Shown piece after piece: positions 31,998 to 39,918 of a stretch of DNA of 47,407 nt. Position numbers and translations under genes: made by a program. The notes beneath the pieces are model-generated. The model saw only the letters and a list, made by a program, of their open reading frames with translations. It was not told the DNA's origin and did no database searches. Within the stretch, counting starts at the first letter, position 1, and every line of letters starts with the position of its first letter. The stretch is from a virus. The stretch covers positions 1-47,407 of IMG/VR virus record IMGVR_UViG_3300007280_000520. One strand, given 5' to 3'.

Positions 31998-32277
31998 AGT
32001 AATAGCCCTACTTTGTGATGACTCGTTGAAACCTACCGACATATTTCAAAATACTAATACCTTGAGGCTCAAAAGAAAAGGCGCTCGTGCTATGCAAAGA
32101 AAGTTCGAGAGTTGGGAACTAGAGCCTCCAGTTATGACGGCAGGCAATATGATTAATTTTATACGTAAGATGACTTTTCCATATTATATAGATAAGAAAC
32201 GACTCGTATTGTTTACTGAAGTTGATGCAATGTTTGCGAAGCTAGCAGGAGCGCAAGGCTGGTTAGATGGCAAATAG
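31957..32277 (+). CDS. small hypothetical protein
   Basis: 106 residues. It starts within the end of the preceding gene and overlaps the radical SAM gene by 11 bases. It is basic and helical, with 'LRLKRKGARAMQRKFESWEL' in the middle; 'TAGNMINFIRKMTFPYYID' follows. It could be a nucleic-acid binding protein. No family was recognised. Confidence 0.6.
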   Translation: MEKQSLEINQIQAKVIALLCDDSLKPTDIFQNTNTLRLKRKGARAMQRKFESWELEPPVMTAGNMINFIRKMTFPYYIDKKRLVLFTEVDAMFAKLAGAQGWLDGK

Positions 32278-33541
32278 ATTACAACGATTGAAATTACCAG
32301 AGAGCTTTTGCTTTGCACCATACACTAATATAGATCTAGATCAATCTGGAGGAGTATTGCCTTGCTATCGTAGCAAAGAGTTTCAAGGCAAATGGAAACA
32401 AGGCCATAATGCTACAGAAACAATTAACAATGACAATATGAGAAAACTTCGCCGCCAGTTATGGGAAGGCGAATGGCCTGATAGTTGTGTACAATGTAAA
32501 AAGCGAGAAGCCAAAGGTGTAAAGAGTACACGACAAGAATACAATGAACACTTTTTAACTAACATTGTTGATAAAGAGTATATTGAAACTCTGGTAGAAG
32601 ACATTAAACAAGAACCAGAAGTTAGTCATACCAGTAGAATACATACTATGGAAATTAGACCACATGGTGTTTGTAATCTAGCATGCGCTCATTGTAATCA
32701 GGAAAGTAGTACACGTTGGGTAGGTTTATTATCAGAGTACGAGGATGTAGAGCAAGTCAAAGATGCTTTTTATTTAGATACAAGTAGCTCAATACAGCAA
32801 CAATATATTTCCAATTACGTCAGCGGATCTACTGACTTGGAAGATTTCTTTAGTCAAGCAGACAGATTGAAACATCTACACTTTACTGGTGGTGAGCCCT
32901 TGCTTGATAAAAAGCATTTGGATTGGTTAGATATAATACCCAACAAGAGTAAGATAGATCTCAGATACCATACTAATTTACAGCATCGTCTGTATAACAA
33001 GTTTTTTGATAGATGGAATGAATTTAAAAGTTTGAGAGTATTTGCAAGTTTAGATACAAGCCCACATTTTTATCCTTATTTTCGCTATGGTAGTGATTGG
33101 AATCTAGTAGACGAAAATATTAAAGCAATTAAAGAAAATGTAGACAAGGTTACCATAAAAGCCACTATAACTGTCAACTTCCTTACTATGCTAGATTGGA
33201 ATGGAATACTAGATTATATTATTGAAAATGAATTAGAAATGCATGTGGCTTTTGTTGATCCACCGCACCCAATAAGTGCAGTATATTTGCCTAAAGAATT
33301 TAAAGACAAGGCACTAGTAGACCTTATACAGAGTAAGAAAAAACTAAAAGACTTGCCCAAGCGTCTGGCCAAGTTTAGCTCAGATGGTATAGATAAAATA
33401 GAAGAATTTCTAGTTAGCGAGTATGACAGTCAGGATATGCCAGACAAAACTGTTGAGTATTTTCATCATCTTGACAAGATATATAATTTAAAAATAAGTG
33501 ATTTTTCTTCAGATTTATTGCCTTTTTTGCTTGACAAGTAA
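32267..33541 (+). CDS. twitch-type radical SAM protein
   Basis: 424 residues. An N-terminal auxiliary 'twitch' region carries Cys residues (SFCFAPYTNID, VLPCYRSKEF, DSCVQCKKRE). The radical SAM motif CX3CX2C follows at about residue 136 (GVCNLACAHCN), and 'LHFTGGEPLLDKKHL' at about 206. The cores of 45901 and this protein have the same order, with the twitch part first. Such enzymes often modify peptides or sugars. The promoter for the next gene lies at its 3' end. Confidence 0.85.
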   Translation: MANRLQRLKLPESFCFAPYTNIDLDQSGGVLPCYRSKEFQGKWKQGHNATETINNDNMRKLRRQLWEGEWPDSCVQCKKREAKGVKSTRQEYNEHFLTNIVDKEYIETLVEDIKQEPEVSHTSRIHTMEIRPHGVCNLACAHCNQESSTRWVGLLSEYEDVEQVKDAFYLDTSSSIQQQYISNYVSGSTDLEDFFSQADRLKHLHFTGGEPLLDKKHLDWLDIIPNKSKIDLRYHTNLQHRLYNKFFDRWNEFKSLRVFASLDTSPHFYPYFRYGSDWNLVDENIKAIKENVDKVTIKATITVNFLTMLDWNGILDYIIENELEMHVAFVDPPHPISAVYLPKEFKDKALVDLIQSKKKLKDLPKRLAKFSSDGIDKIEEFLVSEYDSQDMPDKTVEYFHHLDKIYNLKISDFSSDLLPFLLDK

Positions 33542-33559
33542 GACGTCTTACTGTATAGT
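33531..33559 (+). promoter_or_regulatory. sigma70-type promoter with a palindromic operator (33592 gene)
   Basis: TTGACA at 33531-33536, a 17-bp spacer and TATAGT at 33554-33559. The spacer carries the same perfect 16-bp palindrome AGTAAGACGTCTTACT (33537-33552) as the subtilase promoter. The -35 overlaps the radical SAM stop codon. The leader contains GTAAGTTAAAAAA. Confidence 0.75.
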
Positions 33560-33591
33560 GGTATAGTAAGTTAAAAAAACAGGAGCATTTA

Positions 33592-33846
33592 ATGCAATTT
33601 TTCGAACTAAGCGATCGCCAACTTCAAGCAACATCATTAGCTGAGTATATGACTCAGATGACATACCGTATCGAAGATAGTAAGTTAGCAGTAGATCTAA
33701 TGCGTGTTGCTGAAAAGCTAGCAGATCTAGATGCACTATTCGGTACACGTTACGACCGAGATTTTGATGCTAGAGAAAAAGCACTAGTAAATGCTTGTAA
33801 AAGCATGATGGAAAAAGATACTGGAAAGCGTCTACGGACTGCTTGA
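33592..33846 (+). CDS. small hypothetical helical protein
   Basis: 84 residues after an AGGAG site. It is helical and charged throughout (LAEYMTQMTYRIEDSKLAVD, then RVAEKLADLDALFG). It has a dedicated palindrome-containing promoter identical to that of the subtilase, so it is co-regulated with it. Its stop overlaps the next promoter. No family was recognised. Confidence 0.65.
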   Translation: MQFFELSDRQLQATSLAEYMTQMTYRIEDSKLAVDLMRVAEKLADLDALFGTRYDRDFDAREKALVNACKSMMEKDTGKRLRTA

Positions 33847-33870
33847 CACAACCGCAAATATGTGTATAAT
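33843..33870 (+). promoter_or_regulatory. sigma70-type promoter before an attenuator-like leader
   Basis: TTGACA at 33843-33848, a 16-bp spacer and TATAAT at 33865-33870. It starts inside the stop codon of the 33592 gene. Transcription would begin near 33877, about 40 bases before the terminator-like hairpin. Confidence 0.7.
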
Positions 33871-33915
33871 GGTATACAGTAAACAAATAAGTTTACATAG
33901 CCATTTTAGACACTG

Positions 33916-33942
33916 GGCGGAGATTAACTCCGCTCTTTTTTT
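33916..33942 (+). terminator. intrinsic terminator or attenuator in the leader of the 33954 gene
   Basis: Stem GCGGAG (33917-33922), loop ATTAA, stem CTCCGC (33928-33933), then a T-rich tract (to ~33942). The ribosome-binding site GGAG follows immediately, so the element could both end short transcripts and limit access to the downstream gene. Confidence 0.75.
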
Positions 33943-33953
33943 GGAGAAATGAA

Positions 33954-34241
33954 ATGACTAAGAAAAATAGTAAAGACAACATATGGCAAATTGAAGCCAA
34001 ATGGAATCAAACCTATAACGGATTTGATGAAGATGCTATTGATAAATTTATGCAGATTGCTGATGGCGATATGGCTAACCTGGATAAGTGGATCACAGAA
34101 GAACTCAAAAAAATCGATATTGAGATGAAAATTGAGACTGAGATGGAAATGGCACTCTTGGAAATTACTGATGAGCAAGTCAAGGACGATGATCCATGTG
34201 AGCTTGCAAATGAAATGTTAAAAAAAATTACAAGTAATTGA
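33954..34241 (+). CDS. small acidic helical hypothetical protein
   Basis: 95 residues. The start region is polar and basic (MTKKNSKDNIWQIEAKW). The rest is rich in Glu, Met and Asp in helical spacing (DIEMKIETEMEMALLEITDE). It sits between two hairpin terminators and behind its own leader, so it forms a one-gene unit whose expression is probably attenuated. No family was recognised. Confidence 0.6.
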   Translation: MTKKNSKDNIWQIEAKWNQTYNGFDEDAIDKFMQIADGDMANLDKWITEELKKIDIEMKIETEMEMALLEITDEQVKDDDPCELANEMLKKITSN

Positions 34242-34245
34242 TTTT

Positions 34246-34269
34246 AAAGCGAACTTTTGTTCGCTTTTT
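34246..34269 (+). terminator. intrinsic terminator
   Basis: Stem AAAGCGAAC (34246-34254), loop TTTT and stem GTTCGCTTT (34259-34267), followed by TT. It closes the 33954 unit just before the MoxR promoter. Confidence 0.75.
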
Positions 34270-34271
34270 AC

Positions 34272-34300
34272 TTGACGAACTAACCAATATGCCTTACTAT
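34272..34300 (+). promoter_or_regulatory. sigma70-type promoter for the MoxR-like gene
   Basis: TTGACG at 34272-34277, a 17-bp spacer and TACTAT at 34295-34300. Half-sites CTTACT (34293-34298) and AGTAAG (34306-34311) flank the start region, like parts of the palindrome at 18967 and 33537. GTAAGTTAAAAAAGGAG is in the leader. Confidence 0.65.
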
Positions 34301-34329
34301 GAAAGAGTAAGTTAAAAAAGGAGACTTAG

Positions 34330-35454
34330 ATGTCAGTTGCTACTTCAGATGCCCGCACTGTAAAAATTTCAGAAGCTATTCCACTCATTACACGAGCGTT
34401 TAAAAAGAAACGTCCTGTGTTTTTGTGGGGACCTCCTGGTATTGGTAAGTCAGAGCTAGTCCAAGAGATTGGCAATTCGGGTGCTTTGGGTAACACCCAT
34501 GTAATTGATATGCGCCTTGCGCTATTTGAGCCAACAGACCTACGTGGTTATCCAGCACCAGACCTAGAAAATGGCAAAATGGTTTGGTTGCCTCCTGCAG
34601 ATCTTCCAAGTGCAGAATTTGCCGCTCAGTTTGATACTGTTATTGTGTTCCTCGATGAGATGAACTCAGCCGCACCTAGTGTACAGGCCGCAGGCTATCA
34701 GCTTATCCTTAACCGTGCTATTGGACAGTATAAACTTCCAGACAATGTGGTGTTGATTGCGGCTGGTAACCGTGAGACTGACAAAGGCGTTACATACCGC
34801 ATGCCTAAGCCACTTGAGAATCGTTTTGTTCACTTCGAACTACGTGTAGACTTCCAAGATTGGTTGAACTGGGCTGTTAACAACGATATCGATGCTGACA
34901 TTGTTGGTTACTTGTCATTTGCAAAAGGTGACTTGTATAACTTCGATCCACAGTCTAGCTCACGTGGTTTTGGTACTCCTCGCTCATGGACATTTACAAG
35001 TGAATTGATTGAGGATGATGAAGAAACTTCCGAGAGCATGATGACAGACCTGGTTGCAGGTTGTGTTGGTGAAGGTATTGCTGTTAAGTTTATGGCACAC
35101 AAAAAGATTGCTGGAGATTTGCCAGTACCAGAAGATGTGCTTGATGCAAAAGTTAAGAAGATCGACAATACTGAGATCTCCGCTTGCTATGCACTTGCTA
35201 CTAGCCTGTGTTATGAGTTGCGTGATCGCTTTATTGCTGGTGAGAAAGCTGGTGCTGAATCCAAAGCCATGGCACTGTACCACAAGAGCTACAGCAACAT
35301 GATCAGCTTCATGATGGATAACTTCGAAACTGAGATGGTTATCATGGCTAGCCGGATTGCTATGCAACAATACAAGTTGATGCCTAAGCAAGATAAAGTT
35401 GAACGTTTTAAGGACTATTTTGATCGTTATGGCCGCCTCATACTTGACTCCTAA
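34330..35454 (+). CDS. MoxR-family AAA+ ATPase
   Basis: 374 residues. Walker A 'LWGPPGIGKSELVQEIG' at about 33-49, Walker B 'VIVFLDEMNSAAPSVQAA' at about 105-122, and 'AAGNRETDKGVTYRMP' (sensor 1 region) follow the MoxR order. MoxR ATPases work with VWA-domain proteins as chaperones that assemble or activate protein complexes. The VWA/HExxH partner is encoded two genes downstream. It has its own promoter and overlaps the next gene by 26 bases. Confidence 0.92.
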   Translation: MSVATSDARTVKISEAIPLITRAFKKKRPVFLWGPPGIGKSELVQEIGNSGALGNTHVIDMRLALFEPTDLRGYPAPDLENGKMVWLPPADLPSAEFAAQFDTVIVFLDEMNSAAPSVQAAGYQLILNRAIGQYKLPDNVVLIAAGNRETDKGVTYRMPKPLENRFVHFELRVDFQDWLNWAVNNDIDADIVGYLSFAKGDLYNFDPQSSSRGFGTPRSWTFTSELIEDDEETSESMMTDLVAGCVGEGIAVKFMAHKKIAGDLPVPEDVLDAKVKKIDNTEISACYALATSLCYELRDRFIAGEKAGAESKAMALYHKSYSNMISFMMDNFETEMVIMASRIAMQQYKLMPKQDKVERFKDYFDRYGRLILDS

Positions 35455-35764
35455 ATTAAAAGAGGGAGAGACAGTTGATCTCTCCCGATATAACCCCCGA
35501 GAGCGTACTAACATACGTTTATATGGATTGGAATGTAAGGACTGGTTACCACGTGATGTCGCAGAATATAAACAACGGTGGGCCGCAAATAGTGAGCCAG
35601 TCATTATAAGAGGAAAACTAGATTCAGCCCAGAGGTGGCTGAGAGAACATTTATACCAACAAGATTACACTATACAACGATTTGCTAATCCTGATGATAG
35701 CCACACAATACATTTTAAAAATGCTGAAGAAGCAATGCTTTTTAAATTATCATTTAGTGGTTGA
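35429..35764 (+). CDS. small hypothetical protein
   Basis: 111 residues, with the ATG at 35429 inside the end of the MoxR gene. It is basic with strand-like spacing (VIIRGKLDSAQRWLREHLY) and ends in 'AMLFKLSFSG'. Its position between the MoxR ATPase and the VWA protein suggests a third component of that unit. The next promoter starts at its stop codon. Confidence 0.6.
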   Translation: MAASYLTPKLKEGETVDLSRYNPRERTNIRLYGLECKDWLPRDVAEYKQRWAANSEPVIIRGKLDSAQRWLREHLYQQDYTIQRFANPDDSHTIHFKNAEEAMLFKLSFSG

Positions 35765-35789
35765 CAGATAGTTAAATACATAGTATCAT
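35761..35789 (+). promoter_or_regulatory. sigma70-type promoter for the VWA gene
   Basis: TTGACA at 35761-35766, a 17-bp spacer and TATCAT at 35784-35789. TTAAATA at 35772-35778 partly resembles a late motif. The leader has GGTAAGTTAGGAG. Confidence 0.65.
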
Positions 35790-35814
35790 ATAAAGGTAAG
35801 TTAGGAGACTTGAC

Positions 35815-36996
35815 ATGAAAACTGCTGAAGAACGTATCACACAATCACGTGTTAGACTACTTCTCAATAAACCTTTCTTTGGACAGCTGGCGACACGTTT
35901 GCGCTTAGAGGATGCAAGTGATTACATTCCAACAGCCGCAACCGATGGGCGCCGCTTCTTATTCAATCGTGCATTTGTTGATAGCTTGACTGATGCAGAG
36001 CTAGACTTCTTAGTAGGACATGAAGTTTTGCATTGCGTATTTGATCATATGGAGGCACGTGGTGACAGACTTCCACGTCTTTATAATGCCGCCGCAGATT
36101 TTAACATCAATATGACACTAATGAAACAATCAGTTGGTGATCCTATTGGTGAGGATAAACTTGGTGGCGGAAAAATGTGTTTGGATTGGAAATATGACGG
36201 CTGGAATAGTTATGAAATTTATGACGATCTTTACAAGAATGCAAAAGAATCTGAAGGTATGGATGTACACTTAGAAATTTCTGATGGCGAGGCTGGTGAC
36301 GAAGAAGGCAAAGGTTATTCAGTACAGATGTCAGAAGAAGAAAAGAAGGCTCTTGCTGACGAAATTAAACAAGCTACTATCCAAGCGGCACAGGCGGCAG
36401 GACAAGACGTTCCAGATTCAATTAAGCGTATGATTAATGAACTGGTTGCTCCTAAAATGGACTGGCGTGACGTACTACGCACTAATATGGAAAGCTCATT
36501 AAAGAGTGACTTTACATGGATGCGTCCTAGCAAGCGTTCAGGCGAAGTTATCTTTCCTGGTATGAACAAAGATGAAGTTCTTAAGGCATTTATTGCATTG
36601 GACTTGAGTGGTAGTATTAGTCATGAGTTGGCTAAAGAAATGCTCAGCGAAGTACAAGGTATCATGGAGCAGTATGCAGACTATGAAATTCATGTTTGTT
36701 GTTTTGATACCAAAATTTATAACTATGATGTTTTTACTAGTGAAGATGGTCGTAGTATTATGGAATACGAAACAATGGGCGGTGGTGGCACCGACTTTGA
36801 CGTTGTATTCAAGTTTCTTGAGGAGGAGGCTATTGAGCCAGACCAACTAGTAATGTTTACTGATGGCTATCCTTGGGGATCATGGGGTAATGCAGATTAC
36901 TGTGATACATTATTTGTTATTCATGGTGATCCTAAAGGACGTATCCAAGCACCATTTGGTGTTACAGTGCATTACGACCAAGCTAGCGTTCATTAA
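35815..36996 (+). CDS. VWA-domain protein with a HExxH-type metallopeptidase motif
   Basis: 393 residues. An N-terminal domain carries 'FLVGHEVLHCVFDHM' at about 65-79, an HExxH zinc-metallopeptidase motif followed by a second His. The C-terminal domain is a VWA fold with the MIDAS 'IALDLSGSISHEL' (DxSxS) at about 262 and 'MGGGGTDFD' at about 321. A glycine- and acid-rich linker separates the two. It is the partner expected for a MoxR ATPase. Such pairs occur in large phages with unclear roles; proteolysis of a host or virion protein is possible. Confidence 0.85.
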   Translation: MKTAEERITQSRVRLLLNKPFFGQLATRLRLEDASDYIPTAATDGRRFLFNRAFVDSLTDAELDFLVGHEVLHCVFDHMEARGDRLPRLYNAAADFNINMTLMKQSVGDPIGEDKLGGGKMCLDWKYDGWNSYEIYDDLYKNAKESEGMDVHLEISDGEAGDEEGKGYSVQMSEEEKKALADEIKQATIQAAQAAGQDVPDSIKRMINELVAPKMDWRDVLRTNMESSLKSDFTWMRPSKRSGEVIFPGMNKDEVLKAFIALDLSGSISHELAKEMLSEVQGIMEQYADYEIHVCCFDTKIYNYDVFTSEDGRSIMEYETMGGGGTDFDVVFKFLEEEAIEPDQLVMFTDGYPWGSWGNADYCDTLFVIHGDPKGRIQAPFGVTVHYDQASVH

Positions 36997-37008
36997 GAGA
37001 GGAAACGC

Positions 37009-37293
37009 ATGTCCAAAAAAATTAAGATGATAGATAATCAAGGAGCCTTGAGCGAAGATGATCTATCATTACTTAGAGGAACTCCAACTCTACTAGACAT
37101 GATGCGAAATCGTCGTCTATTAGTAGTTGCAAGTGGCTATGAACCAGATTGGGAAGCCATCACTGATAATATCAGAGGATTATATCACATAAGAAATTAT
37201 CATCAAAAACAAATTTTTCAGGTTTGGTTTGAACGTGACGAGGATGTTGTTACATTTGAGCAAAATCTTTTTATACAAAAATTATCGGTATAA
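37009..37293 (+). CDS. small hypothetical protein
   Basis: 94 residues after GAGAGGAAA. It begins with 'KKIKMIDNQGALSEDD', similar in style to the small protein at 10600, and has a beta/aromatic C-terminus (YHQKQIFQVWFERDEDVVTF). No family was recognised. A late-type motif overlaps its end. Confidence 0.6.
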   Translation: MSKKIKMIDNQGALSEDDLSLLRGTPTLLDMMRNRRLLVVASGYEPDWEAITDNIRGLYHIRNYHQKQIFQVWFERDEDVVTFEQNLFIQKLSV

Positions 37294-37296
37294 ATA
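37289..37296 (+). promoter_or_regulatory. T4-type late promoter motif
   Basis: TATAAATA, an exact match to the T4 late -10 consensus, 30 bases before the ATG at 37326. No convincing -35 element accompanies it. The small gene that follows resembles a conserved T4-like phage protein. Confidence 0.5.
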
Positions 37297-37325
37297 AACA
37301 TAGCAGTTAATTATAGGAGTTTACA

Positions 37326-37550
37326 ATGACTGAAGAAAATACAAATACAGGTCCATCACTAACAGTTGGTGACCTAACACTTACAGCAAACATCATTGAT
37401 CTTGCAGTACAGCGCGGTGCCTTTAAAGGTGCAGAGCTTACTACTGTTGGCAATGCGTTTGACAAAATTATTACTCTACTGAAGGCAATTGCGCCAGAAG
37501 CAGTAGAAGCACCCGAAGCCAAGGCTGAGGAAAACTCAGAGGAGGACTAA
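37326..37550 (+). CDS. conserved small phage protein
   Basis: 74 residues after an AGGAG site. 'LTLTANIIDLAVQRGAFKGA' followed by 'ELTTVGNAFDKIITLLKAI' is a pattern I recall from T4-like cyanophages, where the function is not known. The C-terminus is acidic and Ala-rich. It may be expressed late from the TATAAATA motif. Confidence 0.7.
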   Translation: MTEENTNTGPSLTVGDLTLTANIIDLAVQRGAFKGAELTTVGNAFDKIITLLKAIAPEAVEAPEAKAEENSEED

Positions 37551-37551
37551 A

Positions 37552-38172
37552 ATGTCTAGAAATATTAAACATGTTGGACAGCTAATCAATACGCAGAAGC
37601 GTTGTGTAGTTGTATTCCGTGAAGTACCTGATGAGCCAGAAAGTTGTCTAGTAGTAGATACTGATTCTCTGGCAGATTGGATGCATGATGATGTAATCAA
37701 TGCAGTAGAATCACCAGGCGCTCAATCAAGTGCAAACTTTTATGAGTATGCACAACGATCAGTATTTACTGACGGATCAAATATGTTGCAAACGCTACAC
37801 ACTCGTGGCATGCTACATAAAACAAAAACAGAAAACGTAATGATGCTACCTAACTCAGGAGTAAAAATTCGTTTAGATGAGCTGAACCAAATCATTAAAG
37901 AGCAAAATGGTGATGCAAACGCTATTCCAGATTCTGACGGACAAGTTCAGATGGCTGGTAAAGATATTGAACCTGCAACAATGCAGGCACCAGCATCTAA
38001 TGCAGATGGCGTTGACGACACTGATTATGCAAAAACTCTATTAGCGCAAGCTAAGACTTTTGAAGCAGAAGCCAAACGCCTAAAACAGGAAGCATACGAT
38101 CTGGTACCTTCAATGAAGCCAGGACGTAAAACACCGGCGTCAGAGTCAGAAGAAACGGCGGCTAATGCATAG
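37552..38172 (+). CDS. hypothetical protein
   Basis: 206 residues. The first half looks like a compact domain (KRCVVVFREVPDEPESCLVV). The second half contains a Gln- and Ala-rich linker (IPDSDGQVQMAGKDIEPATM), a helical 'TLLAQAKTFEAEAKRLKQEA' and a Lys/Pro tail. It could be a structural or scaffolding component, but no family was recognised. Preceded by GGAGG. Confidence 0.6.
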   Translation: MSRNIKHVGQLINTQKRCVVVFREVPDEPESCLVVDTDSLADWMHDDVINAVESPGAQSSANFYEYAQRSVFTDGSNMLQTLHTRGMLHKTKTENVMMLPNSGVKIRLDELNQIIKEQNGDANAIPDSDGQVQMAGKDIEPATMQAPASNADGVDDTDYAKTLLAQAKTFEAEAKRLKQEAYDLVPSMKPGRKTPASESEETAANA

Positions 38173-38174
38173 TG

Positions 38175-38474
38175 ATGCCAATTGAACGCAAAGATCGATC
38201 TTTTGACAGAATTTTTGACGAAATCAGTTTAGAAAGTATCCCGATGGGATACATTAAGAACATCAAGATTGTACTAGTAGATGGTACAGAAGTTGACTTA
38301 GAGTCAGACGAACTTGGTGAATTTGACAATACTGCATTTTTATTTCAGCACTTCAAAAGTGAAGATATTATTGACATTGGTATTCAGCTTGACTATGAAA
38401 AGATCAAGACTGATGTGACTAAAGATGTCAATGCAGTATTAAACACCTTATTTGATGATGACGACAAACAATAG
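38175..38474 (+). CDS. small hypothetical acidic protein
   Basis: 99 residues from the ATG at 38175; a GTG at 38172 is also possible. It has 'RIFDEISLESIPMGYIKNIK' and 'LVDGTEVDLESDELGEF', a beta-like acidic body. It overlaps the following methyltransferase gene. From memory, similar small proteins with 'IPxxYIxxI...L.DG' occur in T4-like phages; function unknown. Confidence 0.6.
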   Translation: MPIERKDRSFDRIFDEISLESIPMGYIKNIKIVLVDGTEVDLESDELGEFDNTAFLFQHFKSEDIIDIGIQLDYEKIKTDVTKDVNAVLNTLFDDDDKQ

Positions 38475-39081
38475 ACTAACGCAAGTAAAAAATCACTTTA
38501 GTAAAGCAAACTATAGTCGCGAGCGTTGGGCTACACACTCAAAGAGTAGTGACATTTTAATTCCGTTTCTACAGGAATTAGAAGCTAACCTTATAATTGA
38601 CGTAGGTTGCGGCACTAATCCATATAAAGAACATGTAAGTAATTTAATTGGATTAGATGCCGCAAACTACCCCCAAGCTGATATAAATTTAGCAGTTGAA
38701 GAAGTCCACTCATTAAATATATTCCAAAACCAATGCGCCGATGTTGTACTAGCCTTAGGCAGTATTAATTTCGGATCTAGAGAAGATGTTGTAAACCAAT
38801 TACGTATATGCGTAGACTGGTGTAAGCCTGGAGGCTATATCATATGTAGAGCTAGACTAAATGATCATACTGAACTAAACAGAAAAAAAGGTTTTGTACA
38901 GTTTGGTTGGAAAGTCGAGGATATATACGATATAACAGAACAGTTTGGTGACGTAGAATTTTATCGAGAACCAGAGATAGAGACTGCCGCAGGTGGAGCT
39001 CGTCCCAAAGGAGAAGATCACGGTAAACCAGATCACAACAGACTGATAAATCTAGCAGTTTGGTATTGGAAAAAAAAATGA
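38455..39081 (+). CDS. class I SAM-dependent methyltransferase
   Basis: 208 residues; the ATG at 38455 or 38458 is the likely start. Motif I 'LIIDVGCGTNPY' at about 43-54, a following 'NLIGLDAANYP', and 'DVVLALGSINFG' at about 92 match the class I fold; 'CKPGGYIICRARL' is the motif III region. It is similar in motif and order to the protein at 44466 (paralogue). The substrate is unknown; small molecule or peptide tailoring fits the neighbouring oxygenases. Confidence 0.8.
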   Translation: MMTTNNRLTQVKNHFSKANYSRERWATHSKSSDILIPFLQELEANLIIDVGCGTNPYKEHVSNLIGLDAANYPQADINLAVEEVHSLNIFQNQCADVVLALGSINFGSREDVVNQLRICVDWCKPGGYIICRARLNDHTELNRKKGFVQFGWKVEDIYDITEQFGDVEFYREPEIETAAGGARPKGEDHGKPDHNRLINLAVWYWKKK

Positions 39082-39368
39082 TTAAATGGTACAAGGAAGC
39101 AAAACATCATCTAAAGGTAGAAACAGGTTGGGGATATTGGTACCACTTGTGGCATAGTATGCAGAACACCTGGAAACTTTTAGTTGTTGCATTCAAGAGC
39201 CTTGTACATGGACTATTTCCTTGGGTATGGAAATCAGATAGTCCAAAGGCAGTTATAAAAATGTACCACACCATTATGCGAATTGAGCATATACGGAAGA
39301 TGGACGAATTAGCGGAAGTACCAAAAAATGAAAGATACAGACGTAAGTTTACTAACATTACTGAATAG
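39078..39368 (+). CDS. small hypothetical protein with a hydrophobic segment
   Basis: 96 residues, starting at the ATG overlapping the methyltransferase stop. It is aromatic and Trp-rich (YWYHLWHSMQNTWKLLVVAF) with one hydrophobic stretch that may be membrane-associated. The C-terminus is basic (YRRKFTNITE). It overlaps the next oxygenase gene by 41 bases. No family was recognised. Confidence 0.55.
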   Translation: MIKWYKEAKHHLKVETGWGYWYHLWHSMQNTWKLLVVAFKSLVHGLFPWVWKSDSPKAVIKMYHTIMRIEHIRKMDELAEVPKNERYRRKFTNITE

Positions 39369-39918
39369 TTACGGAGACGTCATAGAACTTGATTGGGACT
39401 TTGATGTTGATGAAGTTATAAAACAATTAAGTCAGTTGCCGTTTCAAGATAGTACAGGTAACAAAGCTGGAGTCAACCTAACTCACAGCGGAGATCAAGA
39501 AAATTTAAGTTTACGTGATGAAAATAAACATGACGTTGATCAACAATATACTGATTATCTCAATCAGTGTACTGAGCTTCTACCTTTCTTTGATAAGTGG
39601 GAAAAGCTAGCAAGGTGCCGAGCAGTTAAATTACAAGAAGGAAGTTTTTTCCGATTGCATCGTGATGCTTGGCGAATGAATCCACAAATGCGTATCTTTA
39701 TACCACTCAATAAAACTGATATAAGTGAGTGGGCGTTTATATATGATAAAGAACTGTATCAGTTTAAACCAGGCAAAGCATATATTTTGAATACACGCAA
39801 GCAACACGGAAGTTTTAGTTTTAGTAATGGTATCTACCATGTATTAATGAGTGTATATCTAACTGAAAATAATTTGCGCACAGTACAGACTATGCTACCA
39901 AATTGTAAGGATCATTAA
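39328..39918 (+). CDS. 2OG-Fe(II) oxygenase-like protein
   Basis: 196 residues. A cupin-like double-stranded beta-helix pattern is present: 'EGSFFRLHRDAWR' (HxD facial triad), 'PQMRIFIPLNK', and 'KPGKAYILNTRKQHGSFSF' with the distal His and a possible 2OG-binding Arg/Lys. It resembles aspartyl/asparaginyl-hydroxylase-type phage enzymes. It would use Fe(II), oxygen and 2-oxoglutarate to hydroxylate a substrate. It is the first of three oxygenase-like genes in this block. Confidence 0.7.
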   Translation: MKDTDVSLLTLLNSYGDVIELDWDFDVDEVIKQLSQLPFQDSTGNKAGVNLTHSGDQENLSLRDENKHDVDQQYTDYLNQCTELLPFFDKWEKLARCRAVKLQEGSFFRLHRDAWRMNPQMRIFIPLNKTDISEWAFIYDKELYQFKPGKAYILNTRKQHGSFSFSNGIYHVLMSVYLTENNLRTVQTMLPNCKDH

